A DNA stretch of 64,000 nt from Apostichopus japonicus (GCF_037975245.1 NC_092573.1:3657501-3721500), one strand, 5' to 3'; shown: positions 17,601-33,300, counted from the first letter of the stretch. Numbers and translations are program-made. The notes: generated by a model not told the origin, from the sequence alone.

Positions 17601-18115
17601 TGCATAAATGTAAACAAGGAGCAGCTGATAACTGGGAATAATAAACCGTTGTCATAGATACAGGTGTTTTGGGCTTCATCTATAAGACACTGTAATCAAA
17701 ACCTGCCATACTGAGTTTCCACACTGAAGAAGGTATACATTGTATAAACAAGCTGTCTCTCTCTCAAAACAGAGATTGAATGAGGCTAGGCGTTCTTCTC
17801 CGGTTTCACAGGATTGTTTTAATCATGGTGGAGTTTCAAGAAGCTGAACAGTCAGTTTTTTGGGGAAGTAAGATATTAAACTGCTTATCATTCTTTAAAC
17901 TAGCAGCCTTGGGTAACGCTATACTCAAACTATCAGACATAAATTGAAACAGACTTATCAAGTTATTTTCCTTTAAAAGCTGGTTAAATATTTATGGCTA
18001 TATTTTTAATGTCTCTTAAGCATAAGAGCTTTCATTAAAGATTCAGCATTATGCATATCTTAATTGCACAGGATTTTGACTGATATGTATCTGTTTGACT
18101 GATATGCACCAGTAT
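11687..18115. other. Non-coding or unrecognised sequence
   Basis: About 6.4 kb with small frames only (for example 13979-14368), none with a domain match I can name. Small tandem bits occur at 16185-16222 (ACCTATAACC type) and 16400-16435. A weakly expressed or fast-evolving gene cannot be excluded. Confidence 0.5.
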
Positions 18116-18409
<294 letters not shown>

Positions 18410-18425
18410 CTCTTCTTCAGACACT

Positions 18426-20199
18426 GTTTCCTTTACTTTGACTTTGCCTACATTAGTTATACATATGCAATAGATATTTGCTGACAGGTACTATTACTAA
18501 CATTCTCTACTACCATTGAACCATCTTTAAGAAAACCACATTAATATCACATTTATAAACACAACATTTTGACTCTTCTACAATAAAAAGCTACTCTCAG
18601 TTTCAAGTATGTAACGATTTAATTACACGACTATAAATCATGGTGCTTTTGTCCTCTTCAAACCAGCTACAGCAACCTATTATTTTTTATAAAAACAAAC
18701 GCAAATTCTTGTGTTTAGTTAAGAAACAATAAAAAATTTGGGGTAACTATAGTTTTAATGATACTAAATTTATCAATGATTTTAAAGTTGTTGCAAACAT
18801 GAGAAAATCACTATTTAATTACAAGACTCAAACTCAGGCAACAAAGATATTTGCAAGAGCAACGCACCAAAACTTTTTGTTTCAAACACTGGTTTTGGAG
18901 TAATGTTGTACAGTGACCAACGTGACAACATTAACAAACACTTGGAATTACTATAACTCCATTCCTGTAAGATGCAGATCAAACATTCTTTACATTAATC
19001 CAAGACAATCTACCCTTTACTAACAATTTCTTGCCTCACTAAGAAATGACATAAATTCCATTTAACAAATAGTATAACCTTAAAACTCTGAGCAATCTTG
19101 ATGTTGTAATGACAATACATACATTGTCACAAAACAAGCACCAGGCATATACCATTGTTGTACATTGCCACTGAAAATCCTCAAGGTTATACATGTACAT
19201 ATTAAAATAAAAATGGAAATATTAAATGTTTCTTGAGACATAGGGATATGACGATCATGTTGCAAGGTCACATCCTATTTTAGTGATAATATCAGAATCA
19301 TTCATCGTTGAGGCTTTTAGAGCTGTAGACTGGAAGTAAATCATTCATTTTGACCTCTTTTAAGAGATAAAAACTTGCCTTAAATACTTTATATTTACAA
19401 GACCTTTGATGTGCCCTGTAAAGGGACTATCGAGATGTAAAATTGATGTATCGCCAAAGGGTTATTATCAAGCCGGTAAATATTATCAAACTGTTATCAA
19501 AAATGCTTTAAAGTGTGTTTTCTTTTCTTTTTTCTTTAAGTTTTTTTAAACTCTGCAATCATTTCAGAATATCAAGCTACTTTGGTGTCATAATTTAGTC
19601 AGTTCAAAGGTCACGCCTACAGCTCCCAAATACGCTACAGAGTTCAGAGTTCAAAGGCATGACCTAATTATCTTAAGTAATGTATGTCAGAAAACTATTT
19701 GAAATTTTCAATTTGGGAACATGACGAAAAAATCATTTTGAATCGTTCTGAAAAGTTGTGGAATCCTAAAATTTGGGGACAAATATTGATGACCTTTAAC
19801 CTTTGCCTATACATATTTAGGTTCAAGATGGTAGTAGTGCAAACCGTGATAAATTGAAATACAGTGAATTATTAACCTGATTCGATATGATCATAAATCT
19901 CTCAGCAAGATATCTTTCATAACTTTATTATCCAGTTCTCTTAGAGTTCTCCAAAATAAAATGATACCAACAACCAAAAAACAACCCCAAAAATGGGACT
20001 GGTTTCTGTATATTCCTTCTCAACTATTTTGTCTGCCTCTTTCCCAACAGAACATTTCAAATTCAAAGCAAAAATCACGTAACATAGCTCAAACCTGCTT
20101 GTTTTTCAGCAGTATCCATTGCTATAGTTTCATACAAGACCTGTCACTAATACAAACAGACATTGCAATCACTTAACTTTCCTATTAACAGAGCACCAG
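18426..20199. other. Non-coding sequence downstream of VPS33B
   Basis: No exon or element recognised. It may include distal 3' UTR of VPS33B if a distal polyadenylation site is used (AATAAA-type signal on the minus strand near 19925). Confidence 0.45.
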
Positions 20200-21366
20200 A
20201 AGTAGTTCAGTGTACGTCTCACCTACAGTCTCACCTACATATATTACCATTGATTTACAACCAGAGACTATGTCAATTTGATTGAGTCATTATCGATTGG
20301 CAAGTTTATTGACTTGAGATCTTTTAAAAATAAAATTAAAAAAAATCAATTTGAAATGACTCAAAACGGACTCTGCATATTGTAAACCAGTTTCTTCTTA
20401 TTCTTCTTCTTCATCTTTTCGAATTTACTATCAATCAAGTATGCAAAATAATGGAGATAAAGCTACCGAAATGAAAACGAGTAAACTTCCTCGAATAAAA
20501 CGATATTCAAATGAGCTTAGAGCAATTGACACCCCAGACCTTTGAAACTGGTGAGAGCTGCCACAGCTTTTGACAAAAAAAGGGCTTTTGAAGAAAAAAA
20601 TGCTTGATGATCACTGCTCATTGCTGTCACTGACAGTACTAAGCTAAACTGTCAATGTGCAACAGCCCCTTTAGGAATAACGGTATCGCAGAATCTTAAA
20701 ATGATGAAAAGTTTGTGCAGAACTGTGAAAGAATACAAACTATTAAACAGTTTCTCTTGTTATAATGGCCATTAAAAAATTCCAAAGTCTGTGTTGTGAG
20801 TTGAATGAAATTTTAAAATATAAATTATCAAAGGTATCACTAAGAAGGGAGTTCACAAATGCTCAATTTTTTTTTTTTTAAATATAGTACGGCACAAATA
20901 TTAACACAATTTGATGAATTTAATGCTGATTGAGTCACAAAAGTAAAACTGACATAAATTATACCCTGCATTCTAAAAAGAAAAATTTAAAAAAAAAAAA
21001 AAAAATCAAATTTCGTTGCCTCTTGACACGTTGAACACTGACATCAATTCATTCCGAGCTGCAGGACATGCGTGTGCCGCTATGACAAGTTATCCAAATG
21101 TTAGCCAGCGTGTTTGCTATTTTCTACTCTCGTAGTGATTATTAGCTCTTCATTAGTATTTCTCGGCCAATCAGTGATGCGGGGAAACATGGCATCATCT
21201 CCACTAACATCATCTCATGATCATGGGTGGTAGAACACCAGATGCAGCATGTGGATCACGTGACCAAATCATCCACTGAGAAATCTGCTATAGGTCAACA
21301 GTTTGGCAAGTGTTAACTGTCAGTGGAATGTGATTCACAAACAGACAACAGATCTTCCAAATCCTT
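20200..21366 (-). other. Probable VPS33B 3' untranslated region
   Basis: This follows the VPS33B stop on the minus strand with no further coding match. Candidate cleavage signals read on the minus strand are ATTAAA near 20917 and AATAAA near 20305. Neither is decisive, so the true 3' end is unknown. A long A-run on the plus strand (20990-21005) would be a U-run in the transcript. Confidence 0.35.
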
Positions 21367-24300
21367 TCATTTTTCTCTAACAGATTGAAGTAGACGTTGA
21401 CTGGTTACAATAGCAGTGGTTGCAAAGATGAATCGATAACCTGTTTAAAAACCAACGAAAAGGAATTCCACAATTACGGTGAGTTAAAGACTGGGTAACC
21501 TAAATAGGGATTGCTTAAAGCCCTCTAAACCAATGTATTCACATGATAGACTAATGAAAATTGTAGAACGAACCATAAATTCCACTATTTCAAACTTTAA
21601 AAAGGCCCAAAAAAAAAAGAAATTTGATAGAATGGGATTAGATCCAGTGACCGCACTAATGATATTTCTTTTTCTACTAGAACGGGCATAAATCCAGGTG
21701 GCCCTTTTAAAATACAAGTCCCCTTGATCTACCCAGAGTGCTCTATCTAGCACTAGATTCATGGTGATACCATTAATCATTTCTCCAGGAGGTCCTATGC
21801 TCTACAATCACTTGTATACCAGACAATCAGGGTGATCAAACACAACTCAATGTTAATAATTCAAGAATTGGAATGATAATATAAGGCAAACTTAAAGTTA
21901 CTTCCAAGTTCAATCACGGTCAGTCCATACGCATTATCAACTTCTGGTAGTTCTGTCCTAACACAAAAGTCATATTTTCCTATAAATAAGAAGCACTACA
22001 GTATCATGAGAAGATAATATGAATAATTCCAAACCAGAGATATCAGAGACAACCAGTTAGATTGAATAAACAGAACGGTATTATCACCACGGGATGCACT
22101 TATAAACACTGGATGGGTTCTTTGATATACCAGCTTATTTCTTCATCTTGAGCATCTTACATAAAGTTTTGTCCTTGGAAGATGATATAAAATGAGGAGC
22201 TCCTATATGGTGCAAATCAAAATGCCTTTTACAATGGCAGACTGCATTGCAGCAGTGTACAGCAGTAAAATTACCCTCAGAATGCTCATGTTTTTATGGG
22301 TTTTTTTTTGTGCAAACTAATAGTTTGGCTTCTTCTTAATTGTATTAGCAAGTTAAGATCATAAAGTTCTGTGCCTTCTGACATTTTGATAAATTTCTCG
22401 TAAAAAAAAACAGGAGAGACAACTCTTGACAAGATGAAGTGTGTACTAAGCCGGTGATGAGAATACAGACTATGAAGCATGAATATGATAAGAAACAGGT
22501 TTGTTTTTTTAAATGTCACGGCCAGTCAACTGTGTCAAAATTGCTCGCATGTTGTTTGCCAAGAAGGAAAAAAAAGCAACTGCAGCAGACTCTAACGCCC
22601 AAGGTTTGTATTAGCTCATTATCCATACTGGTTGATGTACAGAGGGACGGCATAACGAGGGGACCAAAAAACAGAATAAGAAGGTTCATAGAGAAAGGTT
22701 ATTAGATAGCCACGTTTGAGGGGTGGAAATAAGGGAAGGGGGCTTGTCCAGGAGTCAAATAATAACAGATTAAACGTTTTACATAACAGGTAGTGTATTG
22801 AACATGTTCTCGTAACACAATGTCCAATAGATCTGTGCAAGGATATGCTAAATGTACAGCACGATATAATTGGTAGTCCATATGCAAGTGTTTACAATAT
22901 CTCTCCAAGATGACACAAATCATCCATATCAAACACATTTTTAGTTCGCTACAGTAAATGCTAAATACCACCCAGAAAGTTTGAGTCTTCTCAAACAATG
23001 TACAAGTAAGGTCTAAGCTTTTACATCAAGTTTACAGTAGATGACAAAACCTACGCTTTTAACTACATTTGCATATATCTTAAAGAACCCTGGACTGGAA
23101 TGATTATTGGTACTTAAAGATATGATTACACCCACATTCGAAGACGCTAATTACTTAAAACAGCATTCATTTGAAACAAAGCACTCATTTAGTCGAGCAA
23201 CAAAACAGGTGGTGGGAAGTAGTATGGGGATTTAATTTCATAGTGAACTGTATACAATGTACTACTACAGTGACTGGAAAACAGGGATGCTCTTTGCATG
23301 ATGTGACTACATTTAAACCAAAAAGTACAAGACAGTCAGTGAACTAAGGTTAACCTTTCATGGTTGATTTTTTACTTAAGATATCAAAGTAAATAAATTA
23401 CTCTCTGAAAAGTTATTAGATGTGGAATGTTGCCAGATCTAATGTACAAGATGTTCTGTTAATTCCATACACACACACGCACATGCGCCACACGCACACA
23501 CAAACAGCTGTCTGGTATGATGCCAAATTAAAAGACTTCTGAAACCAGAGGTTTTCTGTGACTTTAATAGTTTATAGTTAGTTTCAAAATATAGACAGTG
23601 GCTCTTTCCAGTTCACAAACTTTCCCATCAAAGGCTAATTGGGGAAACAGAAATGAATTTGGCACACTCTTGACACACTTTACATACGTTGCTAAGTTAG
23701 TTAAGTTTAAAGTAGTAGTTTTGGGCCCACCATTCCATAGAGTAAATCTTGAGTTATCAACAAAGATGCAACAAAGGTTTAATAAATGCCCTTAACCAAA
23801 ATTGAAACTTCACTTTCACTCCTCCTTCAATCCCTCTGGCATTATGAATCATTATGAATTAAATGTCCTTCTCACTACCCCTCCCCCTCCCCCTCCCCTC
23901 CACCTACTGTACCACACCTCTGCTGACATTTTTTTATATCAATCATCACTGCTAAAATTCAATCTACTACAATAACCCATGAAAATCATTCGGGAATGAC
24001 AACCTAAACAAAATTCTATTCTTCATGCTTCGTGATGAAAATATGAAATTGACAGTTTACCTTTGACCTTTCCGAGTAGTCTAAGAGCAGCAATTTCTGC
24101 AAAGGTACACCCTCCCAAGAAATAAACTAAGACAACTTTTTCTGATTTTGGTTTCACAGCAGCACTGCTTTGTACACTTCCTGCAAGGGGGAAAAAGAAC
24201 AGTTACTTTCATGTGTTACAAGTTTTTCATGAAATTTAGCTACATTTTAAAACAAAAACATTGGAATTCAAAGTGGTTAAACTTTTTCATCAAATTTAAA

Positions 24301-27300
24301 AGTTTCTGGACTTTATTGTTCATGTTTTTTAGAGGCATGGACAAATTTCTGTAATTAACAGTTAAAAATGAAACCACAAGCTTGTATTTCAAAATTCCCA
24401 ACACTTCGTTCCTAGCAGGATCTTCCTGAATTGACAAGAAGATATAACACAGACAGATGTCAGCCGCGATTTGATTGGACTATCTGTCTGTGTATATTGC
24501 TTTTGTCCGTTATCTGTCGTCTGCCAACAGAGAACCTGTCACAGGATCCTGGTTGGGTTTTTGAATATTCTTAAATGTAGAAAAGGATGGAAATAAAACA
24601 TCAAATATTTCCAGTTTAGAAAAATCTTGTACTGTACCATCCAGCGATGCTTGTTAATTTTTCTTGACATTTCTATCATTGGTAAATATGATATATTCTT
24701 GGTTGATAGGTTAAGTTTTCTGCACATCCTCTGAGCTAGAACTTTCTTACAGCTGAATACTGCTTTATGTAAGAGTGAAATTAACTATAACTACCAGTAG
24801 ATGCAAACCTAGGCGGAGATCACTGCTGTAGCTACTCAACAGTCATGGAAACCTTTCATGCAACAAGGCCTATGTAACATCCCAGAGCAAGAGTTTTATT
24901 TTTGAAGCTGCCCTTCCACCTGAACACACAGTCATAGGCTTACATAGTAGACAACATTGCAGTTGTATTTATTAAGAATATAACAGGGTCTGTATTTTAT
25001 GATATTACCAGGGATGTAAGGAATGAATTATTGACGGAGACAAGAAGAGAACGTTTGCGATGTCGTAGCTCTGTCGACGATAATGAAAATAAACGCCTTT
25101 TTACTCTCTCGTGTGAACATGAATCAGTGACTGATCATTAATCTCATGTTAATTAATCGTTTCATTAATGACATCCCGATGTATATCATGACATGCTTTG
25201 TGTCTCTGCGGTGGTAATTAAACACTAAATCATGGCGGTTACCGCCGCTCTTGAAAGGGAGCCTCTCAGCGACGATCATCCGTATCGGAACATACAGTAT
25301 TTCTCGGAAGTCGATGATTTCACCCTTGGTCGTCCTCTGGGCTGGAACTAGAGCAATGATGCTGCAGATACCTCGATACTTTCTCACACCGAAGGTGATA
25401 ATCTGGTGGCTGAGTTATATATTGCTTATTTTTGCCTACTTTTTACTTTCTGGTTGTTTCAACGCCACAAAATGGTTGACCAATTTTGATGTAAATCGTA
25501 CAATATTCCGTTTAGTTAAGGTTGCTCAATTGTGTGTGTGTGCAAGAGAGAGATAGATAGAGAGAAAGAAATAGGTACAAGCACTTTCTATCTGATAATT
25601 ACTATCCTATGAACTTTAAAAATCCCCATTCCACAGTTGTTAAGAAATATGAGTAAATGTCACTTAGCAAAATCAAGTGATCTTCAGGTGCTGTCGGCCA
25701 CATTCATACTCCTTTCCATCGAAGGCTCTTTCCAAGTTTGATTTGATTATTCCGTTATAACACTTACAAACCAATGCCTATCCGGAAGGCCTGACTCATG
25801 GCTTTCACTCTTAACAGGTACCCTGCAAAAATATTATTACTATGAGGTATTTTCTTAATCTATATATTTTGTTTAATGGAGGTGGGTTTAATGGAGGTCC
25901 GTTCCTCTACGTCCGAGCTGTGCACTTGTGGCATAGTCACGTATCCCCTGGTAACTGCAGTAGAGTGAGCTTGGCTTGCTTGGCTGTAGGCTAACAGAGG
26001 GCGGGACCGATGTCTGGGCGGTATATCCTGGGCCGGAAGAAGGCAATGGCAAACCACTTCTGTATTCTGCCAAGAAAATGACCATGACAGACATTACGAG
26101 AACAGATATAGTGCCGGACGGTGGGACCCGCGGGCCTGAAAGCACTAAACCTACTACCGGGGAAGAGCAACATCCTGTCACCAGAGCTGGTAGAAATGAC
26201 GTGGCTGCATTAAATCCCACGGGAAGTGCAGAGACCGAGACCACCAGGGCCATCAGTGGCAGGATGAACTTCAGTAAGGAACATAAAATAGGAACATGGA
26301 ATGTCAGAACGATGAACAGGGGTAAACTGGATATAGTTTTCAAAGAGATGGATAGAACAGCAGTTGAGATCTTGGGTATAAGTGAGCTCAAATGGACTGA
26401 CATGGGCCACTTCCAGTCAAATGGATGCAAGGTGTTCTTCTCTGGACATGAGCGCATCAAAAGAAATGGTGTTGCACTGATCTGTAACAAGACTACAGCA
26501 GCGAGTGTGTTAGGCTACAACCCGGTGAATGACAGGATGATTTCAATAAGGCTGGATGGTCAACCTGTGAAGACAACAATTATCCAAGTGTATGCTCCAA
26601 CCTCAGCAGCAAGCGATGAAGACACACAAAACTTCTATGGCAGACTACAAGACCTAGTTGACAGCGTGCCAAGAGGTGATGCACTTGTTATTATGGGAGA
26701 CTGGAATGCAAAGATTGGAGAAGAACCAGTTGCTGGCATCAGTGGGAGACATGGCCTGGGTGAGAGGAACGAGGCAGGTGAACGCATGTTAGATTTCTGC
26801 GAGGCAAACCGGCTGGTTATTTCAAACACCTGGTTTCAACAACCAAAGCGCAGATTATACACATGGACCTCCCCAGATGGACAATACCGTAACCAAATTG
26901 ACTATATTCTTGTTCGTAAACGGTGGCAAAGCGCAGTTAAATCAGCAAATACACTGCCAGGTGCTGACTGTGGCACAGACCATGAACTGTTAGTTGCCAT
27001 TATTCATATCAAATTGAGGAAGGTCAAGAAGCAAGATAGAGTCAAAAAATACAGCCTGAACGAGATCCCAGAAAGATACAGCATAGAGGTCAAGAACTCC
27101 TTCGCAGCACTAGACTTGACTGAGAGGAAACCAGATGAGTTGTGGCAGGAGGTAGAAGACATCATAAAAAAGGCAGCAGATAGGAACATCCCAAGGGCTA
27201 AAAAGCAAAAGAAAAGCAAGTGGCTGTCGAAGAAAGCAATAGAAATCGCAGATAAAAGAAGGGAGGCAAAGAAACAAGGGATTCACAATAGAGAGTTCCG

Positions 27301-30300
27301 ACAACTGAATGCTGATTTCCAGTATCAGGCAAGGAAGGACAAAGAAAATCATCTGAATAGAGTTTGCGCTGAAATTGAAGCAGACAATCAAAGGGGGAGA
27401 ACAAGAGACGTTTTCAAAAAGATCCGAGACATCACAGGAGAGTTCAAACCGAGGGTTGGAAGTCTGAAGAGCAATGCAGGAGGTGATCTCTGTGAAGAGT
27501 CACTTGTAAAAGAGAGATGGCGTGTTTATACAGAGGACTTGTACAGAAGTGATCATAATATCACCACACAATTTACGGAAGGGATCTACGAAGAGGAAGC
27601 ACCGATAATTGAGGAAGAAGTCAGAAAAGCTGTAAAGTCACTAGCGAATGGAAAGTCTCCAGGATCGGACGAATTACCCATTGAACTCTTTAAGGAAGTG
27701 GGTGAAGAGGGTGTAATAGTACTAACTGTAATTTGTCAGCGAATCTGGTGCACTGGTGTTTGGCCAAAAAGATGGAAGGAATCCATATACATCCCGATTC
27801 CGAAGAAAGGTGACCCCCGAATTTGCTCAAACAACCGAACGATAGCACTGATCTCACATGCAAGTAAAGTCATGCTGAAGGTAATTCAACACAGACTAGA
27901 GGGATATATGGAACGCGAAATGTCAATCGAACAAGCAGGCTTCCGGAAAGGCAGAGGCACTCGGGACCAAATTGCCAACCTTAGATGGATTTTGGAAAGG
28001 TCAAGAGAGTTCCAGCGTCCCGTTTATATGTGTTTCATAGACTACAGTAAAGCTTTTGATTGTGTTGACCATCCAACACTGTGGACCATGTTGACGGAAA
28101 TGGGAATTCCCAAGCACATAGTACATGTGATTAAATCATTATATAATGAACAGGAAGCGAAAGTTCGAACCGAATATGGGGATACAGAAAATTTCAACAT
28201 CGGCAAGGGAGTTCGACAGGGGTGTATCCTTTCACCTTACCTTTTCAACCTTTATAGCGAGTACATAATGAGACAAGCCAATCTAGACAATGTAGAGCTA
28301 GGGGTGAAGATAGGTGGCAGAAGAGTCAACAACCTCAGATATGCTGATGACACCACACTGCTCGCAGAAAGCAAAGAAGACCTCCTTAATCTGATGGAAC
28401 GTGTGCAGGCACATAGCACTCAGGCTGGGCTACACCTGAACCTAAAGAAGACCAAGGTTATGTGCACAGAGGAGCTGGACGAAATTATTTTGGGTGGAAA
28501 CAAAGTTGAAATAGTACACGACTTTAACTTTCTCGGTTCTAGAATTGAAGACAATGGTACCTGTAAGGGGGAGATTTTGAGACGGTTAGCTCTTGGAAGA
28601 GCTGCTGTGACGGGGTTAAACAAGATCTGGAGGGACAAAGCAATCTCATTATTAACGAAGAGTCAACTGATGAAAGTACTAGTTTTCCCAGTTGTGCTCT
28701 ATGGGAGTGAATCATGGACAATAACAAAGGGAATGAGGGAAAGAATAGACAGTTTTGAATTATGGTGCTGGCGCAGGCTATTGAGAGTCCCTTGGACTGC
28801 ACATAGAACAAACATCTCGATTGTGGAACAAATAAAACCCTCACTTCCACTGGAAGCACAGATCCTGAGGCAACAACTAAATTTTTTCGGTCATATCATG
28901 CGTGCTGACGACTCTCTGGAAAAATCATTAATGGTGGGAATGGGTGATGGATCACGAAAGAGGGGCAGGCCACGTGCACGATGGATGGATGGTGTCAAGC
29001 AGGCGACTGGGTTGACTCTGGATAGACTTCGAGGGGCAACCAGGAGCCGGCAGGATTGGAGGATTAAAGTCATGGTCATCACCAGGGGTCGAACACGACT
29101 CGACGGCACAAGGTGATATATTTTGAAAACCTGAAGACCCAACCATTTGGATGGACACATGTTCTGAATCGTAAGCACACCAAACTTGCCAGTGAATTTT
29201 GAAGGTTATGCAACTCAACCTTATCTTCCGATTTACTGTTACAGATAATTTCGGATGGGCTTTCCCTTCCTTCTCAGTCTCACTGTTTCTTAAGTCATCA
29301 TTGTATAATCAGGAGTGTTTGGATACATTTAACACATTGGCAGGATTGATGACGATTCTTTGGATAAAACAAAAACAGACTAGGAACTGCCATACCTTTC
29401 GCCGATAGGCCTCTGTGATCCTCGAAACATGGACCGGAGAGATGTTTTTTGACGTCTTCTAATCCACCCCAACCAATTCTCATAAGAATCTTAAAATGGA
29501 GAAATAGGTAAGAGAAGAGCGATCATTTACATAATTGATGAGTGTTAACGACATAAGAACATTGACGAAAGAGTACGACCTCTTTTTGCAAAGAATGACT
29601 TTAGGCAGAACTTTAGACTTGATACAGTTTAGTTCAATAAAAAATATAAAAAGAAGTACTAGTAATGTTTCTATAGCTGTAGACATCTTCAATACATTTA
29701 CCTTTAACAATTTATTTTATCTGTAGAATGCTCCTTTAAGGCTCAACTGATGAGGACATCAGCTCCTCAGTGCAGGCCTTAACTGTTAATGTTAATCCAG
29801 TGTTTGACAAATTCATGTCAAAACATGTACTTTTAATACTTTTGTCTGAAAAAAACTTTTTTCTAATAATTTCATATAAAGCACCAGAGCATCCTTGGAT
29901 TATATTCAACATCATTTGTCTTTGACAAATTGGTATTATGTATGCATTTGCAGGACATAAAAGTCTGTATCTTTTTTGTCCTAATGAGTTATGTATTGCA
30001 TATGAGGAACTGATTACTGGTCTGAGTATTAGACTACATAGTCCAGTCACTTTAACCAATTAACCTTGGCTGTTTAAAGGGTAATTCCTCCAAAATTAAA
30101 AGTGTCTTAGAATTACAACCTGAACTAATAGCAGTGGTTTTATATAATGGTCAGGTATGCAATATATCAAAATTAATTTTGTGCCTAGAAAGTCAATCTT
30201 TAAACTGTTTACAACAGTTTAAAGAATTTTCCTGATCAGTCATAAACTTATTAATTTAAAGTTCTTGACTTGGTAGAATGCACATCCATTATTCACCCGA

Positions 30301-33300
30301 AATATTCGAACTATTTAATAAAAAACCATCAAATCCATGATGTTGATGGCAGAAATTGGTAATTTTTTATTCCACACTGAATAACATCAAAAGGAAACCA
30401 TGGATGTGATATAGAACTTGGGTAAAATTTCTATTCCAGAGAAGATAATCATATTGTACCTACTAAAGGAAACATTAAACTTTATGGTGTGATGAAAGAG
30501 TCAGTAGTTGCACACCTCAATGTTTGCCAACAGAATTGTTCAGTTTTCTAATTATGTTACTTGCTACTGGCTATGTGTACTTACAAATCCTCATGCTTAA
30601 ATTAGTATTAACCCACATAACTAATCCTCAGGTGTATATAATCATCAAAACTCTAAATAAATGTTTTATGTTTACTCAGAAAAGAAATGCAATTACTCAA
30701 CATGAAATTACCAATCAAGAAAACTCATTTGTTTCTCCTAAATATTTTAGATATTAATATTAATTGAAAATACTTCAAGCTCTCTACCAGTGTGACACAG
30801 CTGACGATTAATACCGGTGTCTGTGAAGAGTGCTACAGTTTGCAGGTCAACGTTGAAGAAGATTTGAAGAGACACAACCATGATAAAGAAAGGAAACTAC
30901 TGAACTACTGATCTCTGCCTGGTTGTCTCGCCTAAGACACACACATGGTTCTACCTGGCTGTCTCGTCTAAAACACACACATGGTTCTACCTGGTTGTCT
31001 ACAAACATGGTTCTACCTGGTTGTCTCATCTAAGACACACACATGGTTCACCTGGTTGTCTCATCTAAGACACACACTATGGTTCTATCTAGTTTTCTTG
31101 TCTAAGACACACATGTTTCTACCTGGTTGTTTCATCTAAGTCACACACATGGTTCTACCTGGTTGTCTACACACTTGGTTCTACCTGGTTGTCTACAAAC
31201 ATGGTTCTACCTGGTTGTCTCATCTAAGACACACACATGGTTCACCTAGTTGTCTCATCTAAGACACACACTATGGTTCTATCTAGTTGTCTTGTCTAAG
31301 ACACACATGGTTCTACCTGGTTGTTTCATCTAAGACACACACATGGTTCTACCTGGTTGTCTCATCTAAGACACACACACATGGTTCACCTGGTTGTCTT
31401 GTCTAAAACACACACATGGTTCTACCTGGATGTCTCGTCTAAGACACACACTTGGTTCTTCCTGATTGTCTCGTATAAGACACACACATAGTTTAACCTG
31501 GTTGTCTACACACTTGGTTCTACCTGGTTGTCTACACACATGGTTCTATCTGGTTGTCTTGAGACACACATGGTTCTACCTAGTTGTTCATCTAAGACAC
31601 ACACTTGGTTCTACCTAGTAGTCTACACACATGGTTCTACCTGGTTGTCTACACACATGGTTCTACCTGGTTGTCTCGTCTAAGACACACACATGGTTCT
31701 ACCTGGTTGTTTCATCTAAGACACACACATTGGGGATATCCAATTACGTGTAAATATTACATGACTGGGTTGGAATGGTAAATAACTACAAACCAGCATT
31801 CAAAAAGCTCTATTAAAAAGCAGCATATAGTACAAAGAATTTTTTACAGGTGACAAACACATCAGGATAGCATTTATTAAAGTTAAATGTTCTGCAGAGT
31901 TTGGTGAGGATTTATGAAGGCATCTGGCAACGACGGTGTGGCTTACAACATGACAGAAATAACATTGAATAAGTCCCTACTCTTTATTCTACTAATAACA
32001 AATGTATATGTAGTTTGACATAGGTCTGCACTCTGACTGTACATTATCTGTACAGGTCTGCAAAGTGACTATAACAGACAACACCATCCACTTTTTAAAC
32101 ACATTTTATGATGCAAGTCAAGAAATTGTGACCACGCCTTACACTTCACATTGTGAAAATGGTTCACTGAATGTCAATGGGAGTCAAGACTTTGTTTGTG
32201 CAAACACAATATAAATGGGACAGAAAGCATGGCAAGCAGACAAGCATACCTGTTCATCAATAAGTTTACATGACAAGCATACCTGTTCAACAAGTTTACA
32301 TGACAAGCATATCTGTTCAACAAGTTTACATGACAAGCATACCTGTTCAACAAGTTTACAGCTGAAAAGCATATCTGTTCAACAAGTTTACAGCTGACAA
32401 GCATACCTATTCAACAAGTTTACAGCTGACAAGCATACCTGTTCAACAAGTTTACATCACAAACATACCTGTTCAACAAGTTTACAGCTGACAAGCATAC
32501 CTGTTCAACAAGTTTACAGCTGACAAGCATACCTGTTCAACAAGTTTATACGACAAACATACCTGTTCAACAAGATTATGGCTGACAAGCATACCTGTTC
32601 AACAAGTTTATATGACAATCATACCTGTTCAACAAGTTTACATGAAAAGCATACCTGTTCAACAATTTTATATGACAAGCATACCTGTTCAACAAGTTTA
32701 CAGCTGACAAGCATACCTGTTCAACAAGTTAACAGCTGACAAGCATACCTGTTCAACAAGTTTACATGACAAGCATACCTGTTCAACAAGTTTACATCAC
32801 AAACATACCTGTTCAACAAGTTTACATGAAAAGCATACCTGTTCAACAAGTTTACATGACAAGCATATCTGTTCAACAAGTTTACATGACAAGCATACCT
32901 GTTCAACAAGTTTACATGACAAGCATACCTGTTCAACAAGTTTACAGTTGACAAGCATACCTGTTCAACAAGTTTACAGCTGACAAGCATACCTGTTCAA
33001 CAAGTTTACATGACAAGCATACCTGTTCAACAAGTTTACATGAAAAGCATACCTGTTCAACAAGTTTACAGCTGACAAGCATACCTGTTCAACAAGTTTA
33101 TATGACAAACATACTTGTTCAACAAGTTTATGGCTGACAAGCATACCTGTTCAACAAGTTTATACAACAAACATACCTGTTTAACAAGTTTACATGAAAA
33201 GCATACCTGTTCAACAATTTTACAGCTGACAAGCATACCTGTTCAACAAGTTTACATGAAAAGCATACCTGTTCAACAAGTTTACAGCTGACAAGCATAC

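Noticed and set aside
25124-25387. 87-codon minus-strand frame considered as the last VPS33B exon
   Set aside because: It does not match the family C-terminus; the true last two exons are 24061-24180 and 21367-21440 with correct phase.
25976-26077. Upstream extension of the LINE ORF
   Set aside because: It begins at TTG with no in-frame ATG before 26078, and the sequence there resembles the conserved 5' leader of RTE elements.
29747-29754. CTGATGAG as a hammerhead core
   Set aside because: No GAAA at stem II distance; only a small dyad with CTCCTCAG.
32174-33000. Minus-strand frames with repeated SCKLVEQVCL
   Set aside because: Not a separate gene. They are the reading of the exon 17-derived minisatellite.
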